This document shows, one piece after another, positions 11,219 through 23,801 of a DNA stretch of 64,000 nt. This DNA comes from Chloranthus sessilifolius (Eukaryota; Streptophyta; Magnoliopsida; Chloranthales; Chloranthaceae), in the NCBI GenBank assembly GCA_021018995.1, contig CM037585.1:67768646-67832645 (forward strand), in the 5' to 3' direction. A model generated the notes under the pieces. That model was not told the origin of the DNA, did not search any database, and was given only the letters and a program-made list of their open reading frames with translations. The stretch's first letter is position 1. Every line of letters begins with the position of its first letter. The position numbers and the translations under genes were made by a program.

Positions 11219-11440
11219 AGTTGGCGGTGTGGCAAAACTGGGCCAAATGTGGTTTATTGGTGCTGAAGGTGGATGAACTAGTGAGGGTGTGGATAACTGG
11301 GCCAAATATGGTTGGTTGGTGTTGGAGATGGATGTACTGATGGGGGTGTGGTAAAACTATGCCAGATATGGTTGATTGGTGTTGCAGATGGAAGTACTGA
11401 TTAGGGTGTGGAAAAATTAGGCAGGATATGGTTGATGGAG
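11219..11440 (-). repeat. 60-bp tandem repeats in T2 gag-protease linker
   Basis: About three and a half units with a 60-bp period start near 11220, 11280, 11340 and 11400. Each holds GGGTGTGG and GCCAAATATGGTT-like words. The period is a multiple of three, so it would add 20 residues per unit to the T2 polyprotein. Confidence 0.65.
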
Positions 11441-13360
11441 GCTCGTGCTGGGAAGTAAAGCCTCAAATCTAGAGGTGTTGCTTGGGGTGTAGGGTTCGGG
11501 AAGTAATCGGCTAACTTGAGGGGTTCGACCACCCCTACAGTTGCATTCTCCTGATTCCAGTGCCTTGGGAACACGAAGATTTCTCCCTTAGTGATGAACT
11601 CAGAGGGATCAAATTCATCCATGTATACTTCCATCATGTTAATGGTGGGCCTTGGGACCATTCCCCCTTGCGGGTGTGGCGGCAATGGTGCTCGGAGAAT
11701 ATTGGTATGCAGATTTACTTGGGTAGGTGCTGGACCCTAGTGGAAGTTGTAATGCATGGTAGGATTGAAGTTCCTCAGGAGCGGATTCGGCGGAGGTTGT
11801 GCCTGAAACGGGGTGACCATACCCCTCTCTATTAACAACGACAAAAGGATATTTAGGGATTGTCTCAAGGGAGTACGTTAAATCGGGCCCTTCTCTGTTC
11901 GGGGGTCATCTGTGCCCCTGGACCATTGCCGGGTCTCTGTGTTGGATCTGCTTGTGCTGGGACTTGCTGTGGTGCCCTAAATTGCAATGGTGTTATGCTT
12001 GTGGTGGGTTGTGAGCTCATTATTGCTTAAACTTCTGCCCCTATGCTTTTCTCATTCCTCTGATCTATGAATTTGCGGGCCCCACTGGCCACGATTTTAT
12101 TTAAACGCCCTCTCTCACCATGTCTTCATGGTGGTTGGCATTTCTCACTAAATCGGTGAAACTGGCATCTTGGTAGTATACCAGGAATTCTTATATAGCT
12201 GGTAGCACAGTTTTTGCTATCATCTCGATCGGTTCCTCATCTGGTATGTGGTTCCTCACCTAGGCTACTAGGGCCCACCACCTTCTGAGATACTCATTAA
12301 AAGTCTCATCAAATTTTTATTTTAATCGAGCCAAATAAGACTTGCACAGTTCAATGTCGATAATGTAGACATATTGCTCTTGGAACTGGTGGGTGGGGTC
12401 TGTCCATGTTTTCATCATAGATGGTTCAACAGAAGTGAACAATCTTAGCACTGGGCTCATGAGGCTTTTCTGAAACACTTTGATGAGGAGACGCTCATCT
12501 TCGGTATATTGCCACTTATCCCCACAATAGGACTTGAGGTTGGAGATAAGGTTGCCAATGCCATTATATTTGTCAAATGAGGGCACTTTGAATTTCAGAG
12601 GTAACGACACCTTGAAAATAAATGGAGATCTGAGAAATTTGTAGCGTGGATCTCAGTTCCTCCCATCTTCATTAATTGTTTTTGTATTTTGCCCATATTG
12701 ATGACCCGCATCAAAAGGTGGTGGTGGTGGAGTGAGATTTGTTGTTGGATTTTGGAGGGGTTGAGTGGGTGCCTAATGGGGCCATTGCGGCTGGAAGGAA
12801 TTTGGCGGATTTGGTTGGGGGGTTAAAGGGAGTGTAAATTGTGGGTGATTGGAGATTTGAAATGGGTTCCCCTACTGGGTCGGGTATAACGGGTGTGGGC
12901 GGATATGATTCTGGTTGGATGGGTGGATTGGGCGAGATGGGTTTGCTATTTGAGGGGAAATGGGGTATGATTGTTGGGTGTGGTTGTATGTGGGGAATTG
13001 GGGGAATGATGGATGATTTGAAAATGTGGCCCTTGGGTTTGGGCCTGAATGAGTTTGAGGTTGGGCAAGTCACCTTTGTGGGCCATTTGGGTGGCTCCAT
13101 GGTTGACGGTGGGAGCCTTGGGCAGTATGGATTATGGGTGGTTGATTGGGATTGGTGTGAATGAGGTGTGAATGAGGTGTGAAGATTTTGGAGGGGTATG
13201 TTGGGGATTCAATGGCACTTGGAGTGGATTGAGGCAGCTTTGGGAAGGCTTCCATGCCATAAATGTGCTAATCATTTCCCCCATGATGGCCATAGGATTG
13301 GTCATGAGGGTGGATGTGGATGGCCCACTTGATGGGGGAGACGTATGGGTTGGGGGCAAT

Positions 13361-13500
13361 GCTTGGGTTGATGTGGGGGGAATATTAGGTACAGCTTTGG
13401 TTGATGTTGGGGGGGGGGGGGAATTGGGTACACCTTGGGTTAATGTGGGAGAAAATTGGGGACACCTTCGGTGGATGTGGAAGGGAAATTGGGTGCACCA
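13361..13500 (-). repeat. About 33-bp repeats and G-run in T2 gag
   Basis: About four imperfect units contain TTGGGTTGATGTGGG followed by AATTGGGTACA on the plus strand. A run of 13 G lies at 13409-13421. On the minus strand they encode proline-rich repeats. Confidence 0.55.
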
Positions 13501-13588
13501 AAAGATCTAGTGACGGTGAGTGGGGTTTATCTTATGGGATGGAGATGGGAATCTTCTCCATGTAGGGATGTGGCGGGGATGAATCTTG

Positions 13589-13593
13589 GTCAA
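13589..13593. repeat. A1 target-site duplication, left
   Basis: GTCAA directly precedes the A1 5' LTR and is repeated at 31810-31814. Confidence 0.9.
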
Positions 13594-16001
13594 TGTTAAG
13601 ACCTGAAAAGTACCACTTTTCACCCCTTAACTTAATCTCTGTTAGACCCTTAGTCATTTAATAAATGTGTGTTAAGCCCATTTTGTAGGTATTAAACAGC
13701 AGTTGTAGATAAGTCCCTAACCATGCCAAGAAGCTTACTTTTTCCCCAGAAGTTTCTTAGGAGAAAGGAAGTTGGACCCAGACAAAGAACTTGATACAGC
13801 ATAGGCACAACAAAGCAGCAACAAGTTAAGAAGTGAGCCTCACACAGACGTCGCAGGGTTCAATTATTTCAGAGAAAAAGGCTTCAGTAGCTTGTCGGGG
13901 TTTCAAGGCACAACAACGTCACGCTATTCTCACGCATTGATGATGAAGGGAGTAAAAGCATGGTGCGGTTCTCATGAGGCTCGTTGGAAGCTCTCGCAAT
14001 GTTGCAGCTTTAAGAAAGGAGCCTTTAATCCTCATGATTCACGAGAGAGAGAGCTCTAGGCATTCTGCAGTAGGTCGCATGGCCCTGTGGATACGACCTT
14101 CAGGGAACTGCTCGCACGATCTAGAGTCCTATGCACCTTGCTTCTTCACGAGGATCCCCACGAGATTTACCAATGAACAAACCGCGCACGCAATTCTTGT
14201 GCCATTTAAATGGAAAGCGCAATCCCACGATGACCAGAGCAATCCTGTGATGAGCAAACTATCTATCCCACGACTGCAAGAGCTTTAAGGCAATGTAATC
14301 CCGCGACAACTACTCTATCACATAACAAGACCTAGAAATCTTTGCTACCTAGCGAGGCTCGAGATCTTAACTTCCCCCCACTTCTGCAGGGGCAATCTGG
14401 GAACTTCCAGCAACTAGGGCACGAACTCCAATGCTCTAATCTCCGTGCACATGCCTTGAGGCATCCAAGGAATAGAAATGGGCCTTGATTGCATCGATAA
14501 AATTAGGGTTTTCCTAACCCTAATGCTCCCATAGCTGACTGCTATATAAGCCTAAGCCTAGTTTAGGTTTAAAGGACTTCTGACTCCTTGAATCAACTGT
14601 AGAATTTCAGTAGGCTAAGGTTAGGGTTTAGGCAACTTCTTTTTCCTTTTTCTTCTCTCCATAGTCTAGCACTTGCTGGCTATGCCTTTGTATGTTTATT
14701 TGGAATAGTTTTAATGGAGTTTTATAATAGGATCTTATGCATGTATGGGATTAAAGTTTGAGGGTTGTTCTATACAAGGCTGCTGCCTTGAGATCCTCCA
14801 TTGCTAAGTTGTATTGTAAGCAATGGAGGATTGTTTTTAAGGATTTATTCAGATTCAAGTGACTTGTGTGTCCAGGCTAGCCACATATGCAGGCCTATGC
14901 CCCACCACAGGATCCACTAAATCTGAATTCCCATGGGAGCTTGAGCTTGTAGCCTTGTGAACATGGTGGTCGCAGTAATCTACTTGTTCTGTCTCAGACC
15001 TCTGTGAGGAGAATAGCCTCTGTGGATAGTCTGTGACTATTTAGGTGGACAGGTTATAGCCCTAGGGAGAGGCCAATCCACATATCTAAGACAGATTCTT
15101 CTTCTCTGCACTTGTGCTTGTAGCTCTGTGAGAGATTGTGCAGAGACAGACTCCCCTGCATTTGTATAGACCCACCATCAGATGTCAGATTTGGTCTGGC
15201 TGTAGAGAGTATAGGCTTGTGACTGGATCACTACTGTCTTTCTAAAGCAGTGAACAGCTAGACCTAAAGCTAGTACTCAAACTCTTGCTGGTCCTATGTA
15301 TCCAGGCTAGTGCACATTACAAGCCTAGCCCCACACACAGAACTTTAGAGGTTGAGGTTCCTATGAATTCTTGAGTTGGTAGCCTGGCAAAAGTAGTGCC
15401 TACAATGATAAACTTGTTCTAACCCATCTCTGGACTGTGGTCCCCTATTGGATAGTCTGTGACCATTTAAGTGAACAAGTTATAGCCATAAGGGATTGGA
15501 TCATGGCACATGGGTGAGTTGGATCCTTTCTTCTCTTTGGTGATAATGTAGCCATTGGACAGGATTTCTATAGCAGCAGATCTGAGTCTGAGTTATAAAA
15601 CCCATCAGATCTGTACCTAATAGCTTACTTCTCACCCTTTTATATTTATTATCTCACACTCCATCATTCTTCTCAACCATTTATGTAGTTTAGGTATTAG
15701 GCTACCTTAGGATTTAAACAATAGTGACCTTAAATCCCCTTCCATTTAGGATTGCCAGATCTGTAGTCAGATCTGGAGGGCCTACTAAAGATGGCTCCCT
15801 TGGAGCCTTAGACCAATTTTCCCTATGGGACAAACTCTTACTTATTAAAACTTGCTACAATAGGCCCTATATCTTACAGGTCTATGTATTTTTAGACTTG
15901 CTGCTCTGTAGTTCTCAATCCACCTTTGATTTACTTCCACTAACACATTCTTATAACTGTTTTCAATAAAGTTAGCAGCAAGCATCTAAAATATCCCAAC
16001 A
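13594..16001 (+). repeat. A1 5' LTR
   Basis: It begins TGTTAAGACCTGAAAAGTACC and ends ATATCCCAACA. The TATA box TATATAA is at 14543-14549. CG-containing short repeats (CTCGC words) lie at 13950-14300, upstream of the TATA box. Compared with the 3' LTR, several CG sites here read as CA or TG. Confidence 0.92.
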
Positions 16002-16007
16002 AGTTTT

Positions 16008-16025
16008 TGGCGCCGTTGCCGGGGA
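16008..16025 (+). promoter_or_regulatory. A1 primer binding site (tRNA-Asp)
   Basis: TGGCGCCGTTGCCGGGGA, 6 bp after the LTR end, is complementary to the 3' end of tRNA-Asp. This is the usual Athila primer for minus-strand DNA. Confidence 0.9.
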
Positions 16026-16305
16026 ATCATGATCTATTAGTAGACCCCTAGGATTTTGTATTTTTTTTTTATTCTTTGGTAGCTGTGCTTGTGAATAACT
16101 GATACCGCTGATTTACATTTGGAATTTTTCTTGCAGATCTGGACAGTAGCAGAGAGGAGAGTTGAACTGCACTTGTAGTCTAGCTACCTCTGTTTGCATT
16201 TCTCTAACCCTCAAAGACTTAGTCTATTTCTCCTTTACAAATTCCATAGCAGTTGATTAGGATAGTTGTAATTTTGTTTAGACAATTTTGTGAGTTAATT
16301 GCAAT
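16026..16305 (+). other. A1 leader
   Basis: An untranslated leader of about 280 bp runs between primer site and gag. It contains T-rich stretches but no ORF I can support. Confidence 0.6.
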
Positions 16306-18304
16306 GTGTCTGCAAGTAGTCTTCCTTGTTGTTGGTGTGTGTGCAAGTTAGGAAGGAGATCTCTCAGTCCAACATTAGAGCCTCCTAACCCTGAGATAGA
16401 AAGGGACAGACGACCAAGAAGGCCCAGGCACACCACAGTTGAGCCCCTTACTGAAACTGAGACAGCAGTCATGGGTGAAGAGCAACCCAGAACATTGAAG
16501 GAATTGAATGCTCCTGATGATTATAATTTCCCATTCAACATTCAATTCCTAGATGTTTAAGGAAACTATGAGATTAAAACCTCAATCATCCAAATGCTTC
16601 CCTCTTTCCATGGGCTCAGAAAGGAAAACCCCTACAAGCACATTGACCAATTCTTGGCCCTATGCACAATATTTTCCATTACTGGTTTGGGACAAGAAGC
16701 CACCAGATTAAGGCTCTTTCCTTTCTCCCTAAAGGACAGGGCCAGCACCTGGTTAGCTACTCTTCCAAACAATAGCATCACTTCTTAGAAAGACCTCCAG
16801 ACAAGATTTTTGACCAAATTCTTCCTAGAGACAAAAACCAGCCAGTTGAGGAAAGCAATACTTGCTTTTGCCCAATCCCCAACTGAGGATTTTAATCAAG
16901 CATGGGACAGATTCATGGAGATGCTCAAACAATGTCCCCACCACAAGATCCCTGACTGGTAGCTTGTCCAGAGCTTCTATAATGAGATTGATGAGAAAAG
17001 CAGAGATATGATAGATGCCTCTTGTGGTGGAACTTACATACACAAAACAGTTGATGAGGCATGGGACTTGTTCGAGGTCATCAGTGAGAATGCTTTCCAA
17101 AAGATGTCCTTGTCAAGAACTGTTCATGAGCGTTCTTCTAAGTTGGGACTAGCTGAAACTTCCAAAGGAAAGATGTATGAAGTAACTGGGAATAATGACC
17201 TAACTGTGGTGCAACCTAGATTGGCTGCACAAGTGATGGAGGCATATCTGATATGCCAATCTTCACAACACACAGTGGAAGAGTGCCCATCTACTGGGCA
17301 ATATCCCTAGTATGTGATGGAACAAGCTGTTGCTGCCCAATCATTTGGCCAGCAACAATTTGTTGGCTACAATAAACAACCATTTAGATACCACCAGCAC
17401 CAAAATGCTAGTTACCAGTGGAGAGGCCACCCAAATTTGAGGTGGAGATAAGACAATTACATGCAGCCACAACAGATGTTGGCATTACCTCAAAGGCCAC
17501 AACAGCAGTTTAACCAAGGATATGCCCCAAGGTCAAATTTCCAGCATCAGCAGCTGCCTCAGCAGCAAAATTAGTTGGTAGTTCCCCCACCTCAGCCCTG
17601 AAATGCTTCTTTGGAGGATCAGGTTTTGACCTCATTGCAAAGCCTTGGAATCTTAACTCAGACTGTAACTTCTCACAGTCAAAGCATAAAGAAAATGGAA
17701 GAGCAGCTAGGCCAAATATCCAATGCCTTGGCCAAAAGAGAGGAGGGCAGGTTGCCAAGCCAGCTAGTGGCCAACACTAAGGGCCAATATTTGATTGGAG
17801 AAGGTTCCTCAAGTTTTGAGGGAGTTAATGCCATCACAACCCTAAGGTCTGGCAGGCTGGTGGACAACCAAGTTGGGAAGGAACAAGGAGAGGTCATTTC
17901 CAAAGAATTTTCGAATGAAAGAAAAAAAAAAAATTGTTAGAGCACAGAGCCAAGAGTTTCCTGTTACCCTGCAACAAGAGAAAAATAAAGAGGCTGTAGT
18001 GGAGCCTTAGCAGGAAATAAAAGATGAAAAAAGAAAAAAACAAAAGTTTAATCATAGGCTAGCAGCTGAGGAATTAGCAGTACCTCAGTTGCCATTTCCT
18101 CAAGCTTTGAGTGGCCCTGCCCCTTTTGATAAGGGGAATGTACTGATAGAGGAAATGATGGAGACCTTTAAGCAGGTAAAAATCAATTTGCCCCTGCTTG
18201 ATGCAATTAGACAGGTCTCAGCCTATGCCAAATTTCTGAAACACCTTTGTACCCAGAAAAGAAAAGCTAGCGGCCATTTGTCCAAAGGTCTTTGCAACTG
18301 ATAC
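16306..18304 (+). pseudogene. A1 gag (broken)
   Basis: Athila gag builds the nucleocapsid. The region opens with an arginine-rich segment (LGRRSLSP, RRPRRPRHTT), then GEEQPRTLKELNAPDDYN, the capsid-like core (NPYKHIDQFLALC, DRASTWLATLP), a zinc-knuckle remnant (QHTVEEC, about 17260-17290) and a glutamine-rich tract. The last part (17611-18304) carries ALRSGR-type and KVNLPLLDAI-type linker motifs before the protease. It closely resembles A2 gag at 56858-58402. It has several breaks. Confidence 0.85.
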
Positions 18305-18329
18305 AGTTATTTCTGTATTAAACATAACA

Positions 18330-19139
18330 ATGCCAGAGAAGTTGCAAGACCCAGGGATACCTACTATTCCCTGCATAATTCGAGACTACACAATTGGAAG
18401 GGCCCTTCTAGACCTTAGAGCCAGTGTAAACCTGCTGCCACACAGTGTGTATCAGCAACTAGGTTTGGGGGAGCTAAAACCCACCCCCATTATGCTGTTA
18501 ATGGCTGATAGGTCTGAAAGGAGACCTATGGGAGTGGTTGAGGATGTCTTAGTAGGGGTGGACAAGTTCTTCTACCCTGCAGACTTCCTGGTTTTAGACA
18601 TGGGTTGTAACAAGAGTACAACCCCTATACCTGTTATTTTGGGTAGGCCATTCTTGACCACAGCCAATGCATGCATTCAATGCAGGTCAGGGATTAGGGA
18701 GGTAACTTTCGGACATATGAAGGTTGAAATTAATGTGTACAACAGTGTAAAGTACCCTCAGCTAGACAATGAGGAAAGCTTTACATTGGATGTACTAGAG
18801 GAAGTTGAAGAAGAATTGCCCACTCTGCTGGATTGGGGCAACATTGTCACAAGTTTAATTAAAGTTTGGGACATGGTAGAGGAAGAAAGCCCAACTGTTA
18901 TGACAGAAGACATGAACACATTAAAATCTTCTATGGGCTTAGTGCAGCATTTCATTTGGAAACCTACATTGTTGCCTCTTCCTCAAACCAACAAAGCACC
19001 AATCTTGCCATCCACCCAACAAGCCCCTGATCTGGATCTCAAGAAGCTTCCAGAAATATTAAAATATGTATTCCTTGAGAAAGGTGAAAAACTTCCTGTA
19101 ATTATCTCCTCCTCTCTTATCAATGAGCAAGAGGAATAA
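18330..19139 (+). pseudogene. A1 aspartic protease and linker (fossil)
   Basis: This 269-codon open stretch holds the Athila protease: ALLDLRASVNLLPHSVYQQL at the active-site position, a VLVGVDKFFYPADFLVLDM strand region, PVILGRPFLTTA and FGHMKVEINVYN. An acidic linker leads towards RT. It lies between gag and RT. The element as a whole is broken, so this is read as a remnant. Confidence 0.85.
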
Positions 19140-19220
19140 TTACTAACAGTCTTAAGGAAGCACAAAAAGGCAATTGGCTGGACCATTACAGATCTAGGAG
19201 GGATAGATGCATCAATCTGT

Positions 19221-20036
19221 ATGCACAAGATCCATTTAGAGGAGGGCTCAGCACCCTCCAGGGAAATGCAGAGGATATTGAATCCTCACATGCAAGAAGT
19301 GGTCCTCAAAGAGATCATTAAATTGCTAGATGCTGGGGTAATTTATCCCATTTCTGATTTTGAATGGGTGGCACCTATCCAAGTGGTGCCCAAGAAATCT
19401 GGCATAACAGTTGTTACAACTGAGTTTGGAGAGCTGAGATCAGCCAGGGAGACCACTAGCTGGAGGGTTTGCATAGATTATCGGAAGCTTAACTCTAAGA
19501 CCAGAAAAGACCACTTCCCTCTCCCCTTCATAGATCAAATTCTGGATAAGTTGGCTGGAAAAGCTTTTTACTGCTTTCTTGATGGATACTCAGGGTACAA
19601 CCAGATCCCTGTGCACCCTCATGACCAAGAGAAAACTACATTTACCTGCCCTTTTGGTACCTTTGCTTACCGAAGGATGTCTTTTGGGCTGTGTAATGCA
19701 CCAACCACCTTTCAGAGGTGTATGTATGCCATATTCTCTGATATGATTGACAAGTTCTTGGAAATTTTTATAGATGATTTCTCTATATATGGGGACAGTT
19801 TTGGCCAATGTCTGCAACACCTCCACCTGGTCATACAAAGATGTGAGGAGACCAATCTGGTCTTAAGTTGGGAAAAGAGCCACTTCATGGTAACATAAGG
19901 TATTGTGTTGGGCCATGTAGTCTCTAGAAAAGTGATTGAGGTAGATAAGGCCAAAGTTGACCTCATACAAATTTGCCCCCTCCAAGAACAGTCAAACAAA
20001 TCAGATCATTCCTTAGACATGCAGGATTCTATAGGA
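19221..20036 (+). pseudogene. A1 reverse transcriptase, N-terminal part (broken)
   Basis: The RT signatures run in order: EVVLKEIIKLLDAGVIYPISD, VPKKSGITVV, WRVCIDYRKLNSKTRKDHFPLPFIDQ (split here for description), YSGYNQIPVHP, FGLCNAPTTFQRCM and the catalytic FIDDFSIYG near 19770. These identify Ty3/gypsy RT of the Athila lineage. The domain is interrupted at 20042 by solo LTR S1 and resumes at 21912. Confidence 0.88.
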
Positions 20037-20041
20037 GGTTC

Positions 20042-21906
20042 TGTTGCTTAATTCTAAGTGTGCATGATTTATTTGTGTTTTGAAAACAGATTTGCAAATA
20101 ATAAATTATACTGAATTTGGAAAACTAAAAAGAATAAAGAAATATCAGCACAGAGAGAAGTAAATTAGCTTGCAAGATCAGGGCCAATTGTAGCAAGTTT
20201 TGAATGTAAGTGACTAAAAGATCGTCCATAGGGAATTGATTTAAAATTTAAGATAAACCTCCAGATCTGAGCTACCAGATCTGGCCTCTTATCCTATCTA
20301 CAAAGCACATAACATGAGAGGTTGAATTTGTCACATTAACTAAATGATAAAAGGAACAATTAAACTAAATGATCCAGATCTGAGTTGGGGAGATTTTGAT
20401 GTAAATTAATAAGAATGGAGAAATAATATAACTTTGATTTGGTTCTTGAAACAAAATGAGAATAAATGTAGATCAAATAAGAGATGATCCAATCTTCATT
20501 TGGCTACAAGCACAGATGCAAGAGAAAGTAATCTAACTCAAGGATTAGAGTTAAACTTATGGCTATGGTATGTCCACTTCAATGGCCACAGACCATCCAA
20601 TAGTCTTTAATCTGTACCCTCAATTCAAAACAAGAAACACCACTACAAATGCTGTGAAAGATTAGGTTACAAACACTAACTCCCATAGGGATAATGAATC
20701 AAGGGAAATTACTTGAAAAACAGTAAATCTAAAGGAGTCTAGTGCAATAAGAAGATCATAGGGAACCCTCAACACGAATCCAATTGAGAACGTACGGTTC
20801 ACAGTAACCTTTTCAAATTCACCACTACAATTACAGAGCACAGCTTAAACAGCTCTCGGATTTGTAGTCTTGAATACAATTCTCTTTTGAATTACAAAAG
20901 TATCTCACAGCTCTCAATTGTAAGTAAAAGTTAGGCTATTACAAGAGTTTCAGACAAGCTATCTGAATTGGAAATGGAGCAACAGAAATGAAACTCAATC
21001 TGGATACCCAAATTGGGCAAATGGTTCATCTATTTATAGTTTCCCCCAGGTCTAGCTCAGATGTGTATAGACCAATCAAAATTGCTTAGATCTGTATCAA
21101 CCAATGGTAGTCGAGCATGAGGATCCAGATATGTTTTGGCCAATCAGAATTGTTTGATTTGGTTTAGCCAATCAGATGACAGAAGCATCAATTATGTTAT
21201 GTAATTCGAAAATCTGTTAGAGCTTCTAGAAGTTCCCGCCAAGTGATTTCTTCTCTGGGTGTTCACATGGGGTGGAATATGCCTTTGGTTCGTGCTCAGA
21301 ATCTTCTGAAATGTCCCTAGTTTTTAACTACATTGGGGCACGTGCAAAAGTTTACTGAATTACCCTTGTAGATGCTAGGAATCTTCAAAATATCATTTCG
21401 CATAGTCTGGGGAACTTTTCGTAGAGTTCTGTGACTTCTGAAGCTCTTTTCGCACAATTCTGATGTTGTTCGCTAGGAGTTCTCTTCTTTTCGAGAAGGT
21501 CAGAAATCCTTTCGAAGAGTTCAGGTGCTTTTCGAAAGCTAAGCCTAAAGCTTTTGGTTCTTTTCGAAAAGTACAAATTCTTTTCGAAAAGTTCAGATTC
21601 TTTTCGAAAAGTTCTCTGTACTACTTTCTTTTGTTCGAATTGCTCCACACTTCTTTTCTAGGTTGAGACCAGGTCTTTGCCTCTTCAGTTCAGGCATTTT
21701 GACAGCCAGTGAGGTTGTCCTTTCTCCTTTTTCCTCCAGATCAGGATGGGTCATCATCTTTTTGGTACTTTTAAGCTACTTTCAGAGTTAAGCTTGTCTT
21801 TGTTGTTAGCTGTAAAACAAACACTTAAAGCACTTATTTAGTTCTCTCAGGGGTCTATCAAGGCCCTGATTAAGGGATGAAAAATGGTATTTTCCAGTTC
21901 TCAATA
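20042..21906 (-). mobile_element. S1: solo LTR of an Athila-like element inside A1 pol
   Basis: This 1865-bp insert is flanked by GGTTC (20037-20041 and 21907-21911). It aligns over its length with the N1 LTRs (for example the block AGATAAACCTCCAGATCTG near 20250). The minus-strand TATA at 21031-21038 shows it lies in reverse. Repeats built on CTTTTCGAAAAG occupy 21416-21620. It probably arose by recombination between the two LTRs of a full element. Confidence 0.85.
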
Positions 21907-21911
21907 GGTTC

Positions 21912-23801
21912 ATTAAAGACTTCAGCAAAATTACTAAACCATTGTGCCACCTGCTCTTCCAGGATGTGCCCTTTGATTTTTCTGCGGAATGTCTTAAAGT
22001 TTTTTAAACTTTGAAGATATGCCTCACCTCTGCCCCTGTACTCCAAACACCTGACTATGCACTCCCCTTTGAGCTGATGTGTGATGCATCCGACTTGGCA
22101 ATAGGTGTTGTTTTGGGCCAAAGGAAAGATAAGCTGCCAGTGGTCATTGACTATCTCAGCAAATCACTTGCTGAAGCTCAGCTGAATTACACCACAACTG
22201 AGAAATTGCTTCTGGTAGTGGTTTTTGCTGTAGATAAATTTAGATCTTACCTACTTGGGTCTAAAACTATAATCTTCATAGACCACTCAGCATTGAAATA
22301 CCTATTGTCCAAGAAAGATGCTAAGCCCAGGCTGATTAGATGGATACTCCTGTTGCAGGAGTTTGACATTGAAATCAAGGACAAAAAGGGTGTGGAAAAT
22401 GTGGTGGCTGACCACTTGTCTAGAATTGTGTTGGAAAAATGTGTTGATGACCTTGCAAATGATGTTTTTCTGGATGAGCAATTATTTGCCATCCAATCCT
22501 TGGTTCCTTGGTATGCACACATTGTAAATTATTTAGTTATAGGCAAGATTCCTGCCCATTGGACCAAAATGGACAAAGACCTATTTTTCTCACAGGTCAA
22601 ATTCTTTTTATGGGAGGAACCTTGCTTATACAAGTACTGTGCAAACCAAATCATCCAAAAATGTGTTGCAGAAAGTGATGTCCCCAGTATTCTGGCCATG
22701 TGCCATGAAAATGCCTGTGGGGGCCACTTTAGTGGAAGAAAAATAGCTGACAAAATCTTACAGTGTGGGTTCTATTGGCCTTCTTTATTCAAAGATGCCA
22801 ATACACACTACAGGACATGTGAGAGATGTCAGAAATCAGGAGGGCTGTCCAAAAGAAACTCAATGCCTTTGCAGGCCATCCTTGCTGTGGAACTGTCTGA
22901 TGTCTGGGGTATTGACTTTATGGGCCCCTTTCCTCCTTCAAATGGTTATCATTTTATTTTAGTGGCAGTGGATTATGTTTCAAAATGGGTAGAAGATATT
23001 GCCACAAGAACCAATGATAATCAGGTTTTCCTCAAGTTTGTAAAGCAGAGTATCTTCTCAAGATTTGGCACCCCTAGAGCCATTATCAGTGATGGGGGTA
23101 GCCATTTCTGCAACAGAAATTTCGAGAGCTTGCTCAAGAAATATGCTGTCACCCATAGGATTGCTACTCCCTACCACCCACAAACCAGTGGACAAGGTGA
23201 AATTTCTAATAGGGAGATCAAGCACATCCTTGAGAAGACTGTGAGGACTGACAGGAAGGACTGGGCTGAAAAGCTAAATGATGCATTGTGGGCTTATAGG
23301 ACTGCCTATAAGACTCCCATTGGGATGTCCCCATTCAGACTGGTTTATGGCAAGGCTTGCCATCTCCCAGTAGAGTTAGAACACAGAGCCTATTGGGCCA
23401 TTAAAAATTTAAATCCAGACCTTACTTCTGCTGGTCATCACAGGTTGCTGCTGCTGTCAGAACTGGATGAGTTGAGGATGGATGCATACACCAATGCTCG
23501 GATATATAAGGAAAGGTCCAAGGCTTTCTTTGACAAGGGTTTGTTGAGAAAGAGCTTCATGGCTGGTGATAAGGTTTGGTTGTTTAACTCTAAACTTAAA
23601 TTTTTTCCTAACAAATTGAAATCCAGATGGGAAGGTCCTTATATTGTCATGAGTGTTTCCCCATCTGGGGCTATGGAAATCATGGATCCCAAGTCTGGGA
23701 AAACCTTGAAGGTGAATGGTCAGAGGCTTAAGCCTTGTTTACAAAAACCTGCTGAACCTATGGACACCATTCACTTTCAAGGGGACCCTTCATTAAACTG
23801 A
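21912..23801 (+). pseudogene. A1 RNase H and integrase (fossil)
   Basis: RNase H removes RNA from the hybrid, and integrase joins cDNA to the genome. 22011-23801 is a long open stretch: RNase H with [28 protein letters not shown] and VVADHLSRI; integrase zinc region [14 protein letters not shown] to CERCQK; core [21 protein letters not shown] and an E-containing [10 protein letters not shown]-terminal [10 protein letters not shown] and [11 protein letters not shown]. This is an Athila-type integrase without chromodomain. The uninterrupted length is notable in a fossil element. Confidence 0.9.

Larger units (their letters stand above)
12317..13593 (-). pseudogene. T2 gag (broken, split by A1)
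   Basis: Gag forms the particle that packages element RNA. At 12317-12610 the minus strand encodes PLKFKVPSFDKYNG, then LLIKVFQKSL and a QYVYIIDIELC region, matching the Ogre/Tat gag core. At 12711-13593 lies a proline-, serine- and threonine-rich N-terminal region of low complexity (the plus strand here reads as G-rich). The extreme N-terminus lies on the other side of A1 at 31815-31842. Several breaks are visible. Confidence 0.75.

Noticed and set aside
12841-13510. Plus-strand Gly/Trp-rich ORFs
   Set aside because: They are antisense to the proline-rich T2 gag repeats.
16008-16025. Match to the tRNA-Asp 3' end as a possible tRNA gene
   Set aside because: Only 18 bases match and they lie right after an LTR, so it is a primer binding site.
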